Shown one piece after another: positions 1-8,156 of a DNA stretch of 64,000 nucleotides. Positions within the stretch are counted from its first letter, which is position 1. The number at the start of each line of letters is the position of its first letter. The notes under the pieces are model-generated. The model saw only the letters and a program-made list of their open reading frames with translations. It had not been told where the DNA came from and did not search any database. Source of the DNA: Cellulosimicrobium protaetiae (GTDB lineage Bacteria > Actinomycetota > Actinomycetes > Actinomycetales > Cellulomonadaceae); the NCBI RefSeq assembly GCF_009708005.2, contig NZ_CP052757.1, positions 4,030,001 to 4,094,000 on the forward strand, read 5' to 3'. Position numbers and translations under genes: made by a program.

Positions 1-175
1 CGGCCCCGTCGAACGCGTCGACCCGGGCGCCATCGGGCAGGTCGGGCTCCGCGGCGGAGGCGGGCACCGACGTCGCGAGCGCGACCGTGCCGACCAGGCC
101 GGACACGAGCGCCAGCGCGACCGCGCGTCGGCGGCCGGCCGTTCGGGGCCGTGGCGGGTGAAGGGACGTATCCAT
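1..175 (-). CDS. Secreted protein, N-terminus only (cut by left edge)
   Basis: Only the first 58 codons are present. The ATG at 175-173 follows a good ribosome site (AGAGGAAG on the minus strand). The start encodes a classic export signal: a basic stretch (PRPRTAGRRRAV), a hydrophobic core (ALALVSGLVGTVALA) and an Ala-x-Ala-like cleavage region before AEPDLPDG. The mature part visible is too short to identify. Two LacI-type operators lie directly upstream (214-227, 247-260) and match those before araB and the importer. By inference it is an extracellular arabinose-releasing enzyme such as an arabinofuranosidase or arabinanase, but nothing in the visible residues proves this. Confidence 0.7.
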   Translation of the reverse strand, partial: MDTSLHPPRPRTAGRRRAVALALVSGLVGTVALATSVPASAAEPDLPDGARVDAFDGA

Positions 176-213
176 GGGCTTCCTCTCTTCGTCGAGAGAC
201 ACGCACCGTTGCG

Positions 214-227
214 TGTGAGCGTTAACA
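214..227. promoter_or_regulatory. LacI-type operator, secreted-gene copy 1
   Basis: TGTGAGCGTTAACA is an imperfect palindrome. It shares the TGTKANCG half with the other four copies in the arabinose cluster and lies 38 bp before the start of the secreted gene, where it would overlap or follow the promoter. Confidence 0.65.
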
Positions 228-246
228 GGATCATGGCCGAGCCTAG

Positions 247-260
247 TGTGAACGCTCACA
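247..260. promoter_or_regulatory. LacI-type operator, secreted-gene copy 2
   Basis: TGTGAACGCTCACA is a near-perfect palindrome centred on CG, as is usual for LacI-family proteins. Its centre is 33 bp from the copy at 214-227, about three helical turns, so two dimers could bind the same DNA face. Confidence 0.75.
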
Positions 261-288
261 TCCGACAAGGGTCATGTCGTGACACACC

Positions 289-314
289 GTCGGCCCGGCG
301 AGCGCCCGGCCGAC
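289..314 (-). terminator. Hairpin after importer operon
   Basis: Two 12-base arms (GTCGGCCCGGCG and its partner ending GGCCGAC) pair across a 2-base loop with one internal C-C mismatch. It lies downstream of the permease gene that ends at 445 and just before the operators of the next gene. There is no T-run, which is common for actinobacterial terminators. Confidence 0.5.
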
Positions 315-444
315 CCAGGGGTGCCGGCCCCCGTCCAGCTCCGGTGATCTCGGGCGAGGCGCCCGGGCAGACGTCCGCGGTGCCGGGCCCGGCCTGCCAC
401 GGCGTCGCGAGGACGCCGCGCAGACCGGGCCGGGCACCGGCGGC

Positions 445-1503
445 TCACCTCCGCCTGACGACCAGCACGCGCTGCAGGATCACGAAGACCAGGAGCAGCA
501 CGCCGATGACGATCTTGGTCCACCACGAGCTCAGCGTGCCCTCGAAGGTGATGATCGTCTGGATGAGGCCGAGCACGAGGACGCCGAGCACGGACCCGAG
601 CACGAAGCCCGTCCCGCCCGTGAGCAGCGTGCCGCCGATGACGACCGCGGCGATCGCGTCCAGCTCCATGCCCACGCCCGTGAGCGAGTAGCCGGACCGC
701 GAGAACATCGCGAACAGCAGGCCACCGATGCCGGCGCACGTGCCGCTCACCACGTACACGAGCACCTTGGTGCGCGCGACGGGCAGGCCCATGAGCATCG
801 CCGACTGCTCGCCGCCACCGATCGCGTACACGGTGCGGCCGAACTGCGTGTAGTGCAGCACGTAGAACGCGATCGCGACGACGACGAGGGCGATGAGGAC
901 CGCCGTCGTGACGCGCCACCCGTCGCCGAACTCCTGGCTCCAGCCCGCGAGAGCCACGAACGACTCGTCCGTGATCGGGATCGACTGGAGCGAGATCACG
1001 TAGCACAGGCCGCGCGCGAGGAACATCGCGGCGAGCGTCGCGATGAACGGTTGGATGTCGAAGACGTGCACCATCAACCCGACCGCGAGGCCGAGGACCG
1101 TCCCGATCAGGACGGAGACGACGAGCACGACGGCGACGGGCCATCCGCTCTGGAGCAGGGACGCCGTCGTGATGCCGGAGAGCGCCACGACCGCGCCGAC
1201 CGACAGGTCGATGCCTCCCGTGAGGATGACGAAGGTCATCCCGACCGCGAGCACGATGAGGAACGAGTTGTTGATGAACAGGTTCGAGATGACGCGGGCC
1301 GAGAGGAAGTTCTCGTACCTGCTGCCGCCCACCACGAGCATGAGCGCGAGCACCGCGAACGTGCCCAGGACCGGGAGGTAGCGCCGGTCGAGGCGGACAC
1401 GGCTCGTGAGTCGCTCGGTCATGGACGGGCCTCCGGGAGCGGCGGACGAGGCACCCCGGGGATCGGGGGGCGAGGTCGGGGCAGGGGTCTGCACGGCGGA
1501 CAT
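445..1503 (-). CDS. yjfF: Sugar ABC transporter permease (YjfF-like)
   Basis: This 352-residue inner-membrane permease has about ten hydrophobic segments and the family motif GGIDLSVGAVVALSG near residue 105, shared by ribose/galactofuranose-type permeases. The GTG/ATG choice is set by translational coupling: ATG 1503-1501 overlaps the stop of the upstream permease by one base (TGATG). It should pair with the permease at 1503-2561 to form the heterodimeric channel served by the ATPase at 2558-4099. In E. coli the YtfQRT-YjfF family imports galactofuranose. The position inside an araBAD locus with shared operators suggests L-arabinose or arabinofuranose here. The C-terminus ends in a basic tail, typical of a cytoplasmic end. 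Confidence 0.88.
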   Translation of the reverse strand: MSAVQTPAPTSPPDPRGASSAAPGGPSMTERLTSRVRLDRRYLPVLGTFAVLALMLVVGGSRYENFLSARVISNLFINNSFLIVLAVGMTFVILTGGIDLSVGAVVALSGITTASLLQSGWPVAVVLVVSVLIGTVLGLAVGLMVHVFDIQPFIATLAAMFLARGLCYVISLQSIPITDESFVALAGWSQEFGDGWRVTTAVLIALVVVAIAFYVLHYTQFGRTVYAIGGGEQSAMLMGLPVARTKVLVYVVSGTCAGIGGLLFAMFSRSGYSLTGVGMELDAIAAVVIGGTLLTGGTGFVLGSVLGVLVLGLIQTIITFEGTLSSWWTKIVIGVLLLVFVILQRVLVVRRR

Positions 1504-2561
1504 CAGGCGCTCACCTCCGCGGCCGCGGCGGCCGTCGGGGCCGCGCGACGTCGTCGGGCGGCGATCAGGTCGCGCACCTTCGGGGACTGCGCGAGGCAGA
1601 CCGCGATGACGACGATCGCCTTGAACAGGGGCGTGACGGACGGCGAGATGCCGAGCATGGTCACCGTGAGCGTGAGCGTCTGGATGATGAGGACGCCGAC
1701 GAGCGTGCCCGAGAGCGAGAACTTCCCGCCCGCGAGCGACGTGCCGCCGATGACGACGGCGAGGATCGCGTCGAGCTCGATGAAGAGGCCCGCGTTGTTC
1801 GCGTCGGCAGCCATGGTGCTCGACGAGATCATGAGGCCTGCCAGACCCGCGAACAGCGCGCACACCGCGTACACGGTCCAGATGATGCTGCGCGCCTTGA
1901 CGCCCGCGAGGCGGCTCGCCTCGGGGTTGATGCCGACCGACTCGATGAGCATGCCGAGCGCGGTGCGGCGCGTGAGCAGCGCGACCGCCGCGAAGACGAG
2001 GCCCGCGAGCACGACCGCGACCGGGATCCCGAGCCAGAAGCCGGAGCCGATCGCCTTGAACGGCGCGCTGTTGACCGTCGTGATCTGGCCGCCCGTGATG
2101 AGCATCGCGACGCCGCGCCCCGCGGTCATGAGCACGAGCGTCGCGATGATGGGCTGGATCCCGAGGACCGAGACCAGGAAGCCGTTCCACACGCCGAGGA
2201 CGAAGGACAGCGCGAGCGCGATGCCCGCGGCGACCAGCACGGTCGTCAGGCTGTCCGGCGAGGGCGACGACGCGATGAAGCTCAGGGCCACGGCGCCGGA
2301 GATCGCGACGACCGCACCGACCGACAGGTCGATGCCCCGCGTCGCGATGACGAGCGTCATGCCGAGCGCGACGAGCAGCAGCGGCGCGCCGTTCTTCAGC
2401 AGGTTGACGAGCGAGCCGAACAGGTGCCCGTCCTGGATCCGGATCGACAGGAAGCTCGGCCGGTTGACCGTGTTGACCGCCAGCAGCACGACCAGCGCGA
2501 CGATCGGCCAGAAGAGCCGGTGCTGGACGGCGCGCTGCCAGGCGGGTGCCGTGGTGCTCAT
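1503..2561 (-). CDS. ytfT: Sugar ABC transporter permease (YtfT-like)
   Basis: A 352-residue permease of the ribose/xylose/galactofuranose (BPD_transp_2) class. It has many membrane segments and the hallmark RGIDLSVGAVVAISG loop near residue 80. The start overlaps the end of the ATPase gene as ATGA (2558-2561), and the stop overlaps the next permease start, so the three genes are translated in series. Its sequence differs clearly from the YjfF-like partner, as expected for a heterodimeric channel rather than a recent duplication. Its role is to form the membrane path for the sugar delivered by the lipoprotein at 4338-5354. Confidence 0.88.
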   Translation of the reverse strand: MSTTAPAWQRAVQHRLFWPIVALVVLLAVNTVNRPSFLSIRIQDGHLFGSLVNLLKNGAPLLLVALGMTLVIATRGIDLSVGAVVAISGAVALSFIASSPSPDSLTTVLVAAGIALALSFVLGVWNGFLVSVLGIQPIIATLVLMTAGRGVAMLITGGQITTVNSAPFKAIGSGFWLGIPVAVVLAGLVFAAVALLTRRTALGMLIESVGINPEASRLAGVKARSIIWTVYAVCALFAGLAGLMISSSTMAADANNAGLFIELDAILAVVIGGTSLAGGKFSLSGTLVGVLIIQTLTLTVTMLGISPSVTPLFKAIVVIAVCLAQSPKVRDLIAARRRRAAPTAAAAAEVSA

Positions 2562-4099
2562 GACTCCTGCCCTCCGCTCGCGATGAGCTCGACGACGTCC
2601 TCGACCGTGACGTCCTCGTCGTTGGTGATCTCGGCGACCTTGACGCGGTCGCGCATGACGGCGATGCGGTGGCTGAGCCGCAGCACCTCCTCGAGCTCGG
2701 CCGAGATGAACACGACCGACATGCCCTCGCCCGCGAGCTGGGCGACGAGCTTCTGGATCTCGGCCTTGGCGCCGACGTCGATGCCGCGCGTCGGCTCGTC
2801 GAGGATGAGCAGCTTGGGTGCCGTCGCGAGCCAGCGCGCGAGGAGCACCTTCTGCTGGTTGCCGCCCGAGAGGTTCTTGATGAGGGCGTCCGGGTTGCCG
2901 GGGCGGATCGCGAGCGCCTTGATGTACGTCTCGACGATCTCGTCGACCTGCTTCCTCGGCAGTCGTCGTGCCCAGCCGCGCTCCGCCTGGAGCCCGAGCA
3001 CGATGTTCTCGCGGATCGTCAGGTCGCCCACGATGCCCTCGGCCTTGCGGTGCTCCGAGGAGAACGCGATCTTGTGCTGCATCGCGCTGCGCGGCGTGCG
3101 CAGGCGCGCGGGCGCACCTCCGACGCGCACCTGGCCGCTGTCCGCGCGGTCCGCTCCCGCGAGCAGGCGCGCGAGCTCGGTGCGTCCGGAGCCGAGCAGG
3201 CCGGCGAGCCCGACGACCTCGCCCGGGTACACGTCGAGGTCGAACGGCTGCACCGAGCCCTTGCGGCCGACGCCGAGGGCCTGGACGAACGGGGTCGTCC
3301 CGTCGCGGTCGGCGACCGAGCGCTTGGGCGCCTCCTCCAGCTCCTCGAGGACCTCGAGCGAGGTGCCGATCATCTTGGAGACGAGCTCGAGACGCGGGAG
3401 CTCGGCGGTGACGTACTCACCGACGAGCCTGCCGTTGCGCAGGACCGTCATGCGGTCCGAGATGTCGTAGACCTGCTCGAGGAAGTGCGAGACGAAGAGG
3501 ATCGCGACGCCCTCGTCGCGCAGCCGCCGTACGACGGCGAAGAGCTGGGCGACCTCGTCCGCGTCGAGGCTCGAGGTCGGCTCGTCGAGGATGAGCACCT
3601 TGCACTCGACGACGAGCGCGCGGCAGATCGCGACGAGCTGCTGCACGGCGAGCGAGTGGGCCGCGAGGGACGAGGCCGGGTCGATGTCGAGGTTGAGGCG
3701 GGCGAGCATCTCGCCGGCGCGGCGACGCGTCGCGCGCCAGTCGATCGCGCCGAGGCGGCGCGGCTCGTGGCCGAGCATGATGTTCTCGGCGACCGAGAGG
3801 TTCTCGCAGAGGTTGACCTCCTGGTACACCGGCGAGACGCCGGCGGCCTGGGCCTCGCCCGGGCCCGAGAACGTGTGCTCGGCGCCGTCGACCACGATGC
3901 GACCTGAGTCGATCGAGTAGACGCCGGTGAGCGCCTTGATGAGCGTCGACTTGCCGGCGCCGTTCTCGCCCATGAGGGCGTGGACCTCTCCGGGCCGGAG
4001 CGTGAGGTCGACTCCGTCGAGCGCCTTGACGCCCGGGAACTCGATCGAGATCCCGGTCATCTCGACGACGGGCCGACCGTCGGGGACGGCGGTAGTCAT
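2558..4099 (-). CDS. ytfR: Sugar ABC transporter ATP-binding protein (YtfR-like)
   Basis: The 513-residue protein holds two ATPase domains in tandem, as in RbsA/MglA/YtfR. Domain 1 has Walker A GENGAGKST near residue 44 and Walker B KVLILDEPTSSLD. Domain 2 has the usual degenerate P-loop (GLLGSGRTEL), an intact LSGGNQQKV signature and the Walker B LLILDEPTRGID. The first signature motif is weak (AHSLAVQQLV), also normal for this class. It energises the two permeases encoded downstream. The gap to the binding-protein gene upstream (4100-4337) carries two stable stem-loops, so this and the permeases are probably expressed at lower levels than the binding protein. Confidence 0.9.
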   Translation of the reverse strand: MTTAVPDGRPVVEMTGISIEFPGVKALDGVDLTLRPGEVHALMGENGAGKSTLIKALTGVYSIDSGRIVVDGAEHTFSGPGEAQAAGVSPVYQEVNLCENLSVAENIMLGHEPRRLGAIDWRATRRRAGEMLARLNLDIDPASSLAAHSLAVQQLVAICRALVVECKVLILDEPTSSLDADEVAQLFAVVRRLRDEGVAILFVSHFLEQVYDISDRMTVLRNGRLVGEYVTAELPRLELVSKMIGTSLEVLEELEEAPKRSVADRDGTTPFVQALGVGRKGSVQPFDLDVYPGEVVGLAGLLGSGRTELARLLAGADRADSGQVRVGGAPARLRTPRSAMQHKIAFSSEHRKAEGIVGDLTIRENIVLGLQAERGWARRLPRKQVDEIVETYIKALAIRPGNPDALIKNLSGGNQQKVLLARWLATAPKLLILDEPTRGIDVGAKAEIQKLVAQLAGEGMSVVFISAELEEVLRLSHRIAVMRDRVKVAEITNDEDVTVEDVVELIASGGQES

Positions 4100-4195
4100 G
4101 GGTGACCTTCCGTGCAGCGGTGGCGGCGGGGCTGCCGGGCCCCGGGGCGCCTGAGGACGCCGGCGACGTCGGCATGCCGGCGGTGGTGCGTCGGC

Positions 4196-4229
4196 CGCGC
4201 GCCGGGGAGACGTGCTCTCCCGGCGCGCG
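4196..4229 (-). other. Stem-loop 1 between binding-protein and ATPase genes
   Basis: Arms CGCGCGCCGGGGAGA and TCTCCCGGCGCGCG pair with one bulged G around a 5-base loop. It sits 3' of the binding-protein stop and likely acts as a partial terminator or 3' stabiliser of the upstream transcript. Confidence 0.5.
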
Positions 4230-4242
4230 ACCCGTCCGTGGT

Positions 4243-4274
4243 GGCGGGGCCGGTCGGCGTCGACCGGCCCCGCC
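4243..4274 (-). other. Stem-loop 2 between binding-protein and ATPase genes
   Basis: Perfect 14-base arms (GGCGGGGCCGGTCG and its complement) enclose the loop GCGT. With the neighbouring hairpin it marks an expression step-down point in the importer operon. A matching arrangement occurs after the other binding-protein gene, at 59179-59218. Confidence 0.6.
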
Positions 4275-4337
4275 GGGGCGGTGCCGAGCAGGTCTCGGAT
4301 CGCTCCGAGCGGTCCGCTCGGTGCTCGCCGACGCTTC

Positions 4338-5354
4338 TCAGTACTCGCGCGTCGGGAGCGCCTCGATGGCCTGCTCCTGCGTGAAGGACTCGTCCTTCAC
4401 GACGATGCGCTTCTCGACCTCTTCGCCCGCGACGACCTTCTTGATGATGTCCGCCAGGTCCGGGCCGAGGAGCGGGTTGCACTCGACGATGAAGTTGATC
4501 TTGCCGTCGGCGAGCGCCTGCATGCCGTCCTTGACCGCGTCGACGGTGACGATCTTGATGTCCTCGCCCGGGACGAGACCCGCGGCCTCGATGGCCTCGA
4601 TGGCGCCGAGGCCCATGTCGTCGTTGTGCGCGTAGACGAGGTCGATGTCGTCGTGCGCCTGGAGGAAGCCCTCCATGACGGTCTTGCCCTCGGCGCGCGT
4701 GAAGTTGCCCGTCTGGGAGTCGATGATCGTGACGTTCGGGTTGTCCTTCGTCGCGTCCTCGAAACCGGTCTTGCGGTCGATCGCGGGGGCGGCGCCCGTG
4801 GTGCCCTGGAGCTCGACGACGTTGATCGGCTCGGTGGCGACGTTCTCGGAGACCCACTCGCCGGCCATCTCGCCCTCGAGGACGAAGTCGGAGCCGATGA
4901 ACGACTCGTAGAGGGTGTCGTCCTCGGAGTCGACCGCGCGGTCCGTGAGGATCACGGGGATGTCGGCCTGCTTGGCCTCCTCGAGCACCGCGTCCCAGCC
5001 GGACTCGACGACCGGGGAGAACGCGATGACGTCGACGCCCTGCGCGATGTAGGAGCGGATCGCCTGGATCTGGTTCTCCTGCTTCTGCTGCGCGTCGGAG
5101 AACTTGAGGTCGAAGCCGTTCTCGGCCGTGAGCGTGTCCTGGATGGACTTGGTGTTGGCCGCGCGCCAGCCGGACTCGGCGCCGACCTGCGAGAAGCCGA
5201 CGACGATCGCGTCGCCACCGCCCGCCTCTCCGCCCTCGTCGTTGCCGCTCTCGTCCGTGCTGCCGCCCCCGCTGCTGCACGCCGCGAGCGCGAGGACCGC
5301 CACGCCGGCGAGGACACCCGTCAGACGCGTGCGCGCCTTGGTCGTGCTGAACAT
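4338..5354 (-). CDS. ytfQ: Sugar-binding lipoprotein of ABC importer (YtfQ-like)
   Basis: The ATG at 5354 is chosen because a strong GGAGGAGAG site precedes it and the product then opens with a lipoprotein signal ending LALAAC, giving lipidated Cys26. The 338-residue protein has the periplasmic-binding-protein type I fold of ribose/galactofuranose binders, with segments such as IVVGFSQVGAESGWR, VDVIAFSPVVESGWD and YAHNDDMGLGAIEAI. It captures the sugar outside the membrane for the YtfT/YjfF channel. Two LacI-type operators (5605, 5635) and an unrelated palindrome (5438-5461) lie upstream. An arabinose or arabinofuranose ligand is inferred from context only. Confidence 0.88.
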   Translation of the reverse strand: MFSTTKARTRLTGVLAGVAVLALAACSSGGGSTDESGNDEGGEAGGGDAIVVGFSQVGAESGWRAANTKSIQDTLTAENGFDLKFSDAQQKQENQIQAIRSYIAQGVDVIAFSPVVESGWDAVLEEAKQADIPVILTDRAVDSEDDTLYESFIGSDFVLEGEMAGEWVSENVATEPINVVELQGTTGAAPAIDRKTGFEDATKDNPNVTIIDSQTGNFTRAEGKTVMEGFLQAHDDIDLVYAHNDDMGLGAIEAIEAAGLVPGEDIKIVTVDAVKDGMQALADGKINFIVECNPLLGPDLADIIKKVVAGEEVEKRIVVKDESFTQEQAIEALPTREY

Positions 5355-5437
5355 GCTCTCCTCCTTGAGATGCGACCTCGGCGCCGTGCCGAGGGTCGTC
5401 GGGTCGTGCCAGCCCACCATCGGGCTGTTGACTCTTG

Positions 5438-5461
5438 TTGATACATGTTTGCTTGTGTCAA
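5438..5461. promoter_or_regulatory. Palindrome in importer promoter region
   Basis: Ten-base half-sites TTGATACATG and CTTGTGTCAA form an inverted repeat matching at 8 of 10 positions around a 4-base centre. It is markedly AT-richer than its surroundings and unlike the LacI-type sites. It could bind a second regulator (GntR- or CRP-like), which is unproven. Confidence 0.45.
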
Positions 5462-5604
5462 TGTCTAGCGGTGTCAGCACCCCTCCCGCAAGCCCCGACC
5501 CGGCTTTCCGCATAACCGTTCGGTAACCGTTGTGGTTGCCGCCCGACACTGCGACGTGCCGTCCGCGCGGAGCCTGCCGAAGCGCCGAGCCCCAGACCTG
5601 CGAA

Positions 5605-5618
5605 TGTGATCGCTCACA
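5605..5618. promoter_or_regulatory. LacI-type operator, importer copy 1
   Basis: TGTGATCGCTCACA, a near-perfect palindrome matching the copies at 247 and 9877, lies upstream of the sugar-binding lipoprotein gene. Confidence 0.75.
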
Positions 5619-5634
5619 CCCTCCTGAGAGACGA

Positions 5635-5648
5635 TGTTAGCGCTCACA
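5635..5648. promoter_or_regulatory. LacI-type operator, importer copy 2
   Basis: TGTTAGCGCTCACA is identical to the araB copy at 9877-9890. It is centred exactly 30 bp from the copy at 5605, so both lie on one face of the helix. Confidence 0.75.
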
Positions 5649-5736
5649 CGCGCGGAGGGGAAGCCGCCACCCGTCACGGTTCGGTCACGGCCGCGAAGCC
5701 ACGCCCGGACCTGCGCAGACGGCTCCCCCGAGCGCG

Positions 5737-7245
5737 TCAGAGGCCCTGCGCGACGCGGTAGAACACCTGGTTCCACCGCACCTGGTCGCGGAAGCCCCGG
5801 CGCGTCGTGCTCTCGTCGATGACCAGCAGCTCGGTGCGCGCGATGTCGGCGAACACCTCGAACGCGTCGATGCCGGCCGCGGTGGAGAGCACCGTGTGGT
5901 GCGCGCCGCCCGCGGTGAGCCACGCCTCGGCGGACGTCGCGAAGTCGGGGCGCGGCTCCCACACCGCCCGCGCGACCGGCAGGTGCGGCAGGGGGGCCGA
6001 GGGCGCGACGACGTCGACCACGTTGGCCGTGAGGCGGAACCGGTCGCGCATGTCCGCGAGGGACACGACGACGCCGACGCCCGGGTCGGCGTCGAACACC
6101 ATGCGGACGGGGTCCTCCTTGCCGCCGATCCCGAGCGGGTGGATCTCGACCCGGGGCTTCGACGTCGTGAGCGACGGGCAGATCTCGAGCATGTGCGCGC
6201 CGAGGATCTTCTCGCTGCCCGGCGTGAGGTCGTAGGTGTAGTCCTCCATGAGCGAGGCACCGCCCGGGAGGCCCTCGCCCATGACCTTCGCGGCGCGCAC
6301 GAGGACGGCGGTCTTCCAGTCGCCCTCGGCGCCGAAGCCGTAGCCCTTGGCCATGAGGCGCTGGACCGCGATGCCGGGGAGCTGGCGCAGGTCGCCGAGG
6401 TCCTCGAAGTTCGTCGTGAACGCCTTGGCGCCCACCGACTCGAGGAACGTCTCGAGCGCGATCTCCTGGCGTGCGGCGTACCGCAGCGACGCGTGCCGGT
6501 CGCCGTCCTTGCGCAGCTCGGGGACCACGTCGTAGAGGTCCTCGTACTCCGCGACGAGCGCGTCGACGTCCGCCTCGGAGACCTCCTCGACCGCGCGCAC
6601 GAGGTCGTTCACGCCCCACGTGTTCACGCTCACACCGAAGCGCAGCTCGGCCTCGGTCTTGTCGCCCTCGGTCACCGCGACGTTGCGCATGTTGTCGCCG
6701 AAGCGGGCCAGGCGCAGCTCGTGCGTCGCCGCCCAGCCGGCGGCGCCGCGCACCCACGAGCCGACGCGCGCCGTGACGGCCGGGTTCGACACGTGCCCGA
6801 CGACGGTCGTGCGCGCGACGCCCAGGCGCGTCGCGACGTACGCGTACTCACGGTCGCCGTGCGCGGCCTGGTTGAGGTTCATGAAGTCGAAGTCGATCGT
6901 GTCCCACGGCAGCTCGACGTTCGCCTGCGTGTGCAGGTGCAGCAGCGGCTTGCGGAGCTGGTCGAGGCCTCCGATCCACATCTTCGCGGGGCTGAACGTG
7001 TGCATCCACGTCACGACGCCCAGCACGCGGTCGTCCGCGTTCGCGTCGAGCATCGCGCGCCGGATCGAGACGGCGTCCTTGAGGACGGGCTTCCAGACCA
7101 CGTTCGCCGGGACGTCGGGGGACGCGTCGAGGGCGCGCGCGACCTCCTGGGACTGCTCGGCGACCTGCCGCAGCGTCTCCTCTCCGTACAGGTCCTGGCT
7201 CCCGGTGAGGAACCAGATCTCGCGGTCCGCGTAGGGCTTGCTCAT
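5737..7245 (-). CDS. araA: L-arabinose isomerase
   Basis: Converts L-arabinose to L-ribulose in the cytoplasm. The 502-residue length is typical of the family, and the protein runs without gaps from the family opening [17 protein letters not shown] to a C-terminus near [12 protein letters not shown]. Family-typical stretches include [31 protein letters not shown] and [10 protein letters not shown], the last two carrying the expected metal-site glutamates. The start at 7245 (MSKPYADRE) is preferred, although an in-frame ATG lies four codons upstream at 7257. It is the third gene of araB-araD-araA, separated from araD by a 140-base gap with no obvious operator, so it is probably co-transcribed. 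Confidence 0.96.
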   Translation of the reverse strand: MSKPYADREIWFLTGSQDLYGEETLRQVAEQSQEVARALDASPDVPANVVWKPVLKDAVSIRRAMLDANADDRVLGVVTWMHTFSPAKMWIGGLDQLRKPLLHLHTQANVELPWDTIDFDFMNLNQAAHGDREYAYVATRLGVARTTVVGHVSNPAVTARVGSWVRGAAGWAATHELRLARFGDNMRNVAVTEGDKTEAELRFGVSVNTWGVNDLVRAVEEVSEADVDALVAEYEDLYDVVPELRKDGDRHASLRYAARQEIALETFLESVGAKAFTTNFEDLGDLRQLPGIAVQRLMAKGYGFGAEGDWKTAVLVRAAKVMGEGLPGGASLMEDYTYDLTPGSEKILGAHMLEICPSLTTSKPRVEIHPLGIGGKEDPVRMVFDADPGVGVVVSLADMRDRFRLTANVVDVVAPSAPLPHLPVARAVWEPRPDFATSAEAWLTAGGAHHTVLSTAAGIDAFEVFADIARTELLVIDESTTRRGFRDQVRWNQVFYRVAQGL

Positions 7246-7385
7246 GTCGGTCCACATCTCTCGTGTCGTGGGGCGGTCCCGCACCGCTGCGGTCCCGTCC
7301 CTGCTGGTCGTGCTGCGGTCGTGCCGATGTGTCGACCGGTGGCCGGTGGCGGCCGGTCGGCCGCGGGGCCGGCGCGGCCCGCAGG

Positions 7386-8156
7386 TCAGGGGCGGTCGGG
7401 CGCGGGCTGCTGCCCGTAGACGTTCTGGTAGCGCGCGTAGAGGGAGTCGACGTCGTCCTGCGGGATGCGCGTGGGCTCGCCGAGCTGTCGGCTGACGTGC
7501 ACGGTCCGCGCGACCTCCTCGCACATCACGGCCGCCTTGACCGCCGCGCGCGCGTCCTTGCCGATCGTGAACGGCCCGTGGTTGCGCATGAGGACCGCGG
7601 GGCTCCGGGAGTCCCGCAGCGTCTCGACGATGCCGCGCCCGATCGAGTCGTCGCCGATGAGCGCGAACGGGCCGACGGGGATGTCGCCGCCGAACTCGTC
7701 GGCCATCATCGTCAGGACGCACGGGACCGGCTCCCCGCGCGCGGCCCACGCCGTCGCGTACGTCGAGTGCGTGTGCACCACGCCGCCCACGTCCGGCAGG
7801 TGCCGGTAGACGTAGGCGTGCGCCGCCGTGTCGGACGACGGCGACCGGTCGCCCTCGACGAGCGCCGCGTCGAGGTCGCACACGACCATCGCGGCGGGCG
7901 TGATGTCGTCGTACGCCACGCCCGACGGCTTGATGACGAGCAGGTCGCGGGAGCCGTCGGGGTACGTCGCGTCGCGCACGCGCTCGGACACGTTGCCCGC
8001 GGTCCAGACGACGAGCTCCCACCGCGGGAGCTCGGCGTGCAGCGCGGCGACGCGCTCCTTGGCGGCGTCGACGGCGTCGCGCAGGTGCGCGGGCACCGCC
8101 GCCGTCGCGGCACCGGGTGCGGCAGCCACGTCCGCGGCAGGGGTGGGCGTGCTCAT
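7386..8156 (-). CDS. araD: L-ribulose-5-phosphate 4-epimerase
   Basis: This 256-residue class II aldolase/epimerase converts L-ribulose 5-phosphate to D-xylulose 5-phosphate, the last step into the pentose phosphate pathway. Metal and substrate motifs are visible: [25 protein letters not shown] with the zinc histidines, and the later MRNHGPF. The start codon overlaps the araB stop as ATGA (8153-8156), so translation is coupled. The Ala/Pro-rich N-terminal extension of about 25 residues before [10 protein letters not shown] is longer than in E. coli AraD. Confidence 0.95.
   Translation of the reverse strand: MSTPTPAADVAAAPGAATAAVPAHLRDAVDAAKERVAALHAELPRWELVVWTAGNVSERVRDATYPDGSRDLLVIKPSGVAYDDITPAAMVVCDLDAALVEGDRSPSSDTAAHAYVYRHLPDVGGVVHTHSTYATAWAARGEPVPCVLTMMADEFGGDIPVGPFALIGDDSIGRGIVETLRDSRSPAVLMRNHGPFTIGKDARAAVKAAVMCEEVARTVHVSRQLGEPTRIPQDDVDSLYARYQNVYGQQPAPDRP

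Larger units (their letters stand above)
5355..5736 (-). other. Intergenic control region between araA and importer genes
   Basis: This 382-base stretch has no gene. It contains the lipoprotein ribosome site, a 24-base AT-richer palindrome (5438-5461), a repeated AACCGTT word near 5514-5535 and two LacI-type operators (5605-5618, 5635-5648). No clear TTGACA/TANNNT pair could be fixed. The importer therefore seems to have its own arabinose-controlled promoter rather than relying on readthrough from araA. Confidence 0.6.

Noticed and set aside
5737-5760. Reading the ytf-type importer as a galactofuranose or ribose transporter
   Set aside because: Sequence alone allows it, but shared LacI-type operators and adjacency to araBDA make an arabinose-type ligand more likely. 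It is kept as an alternative only.
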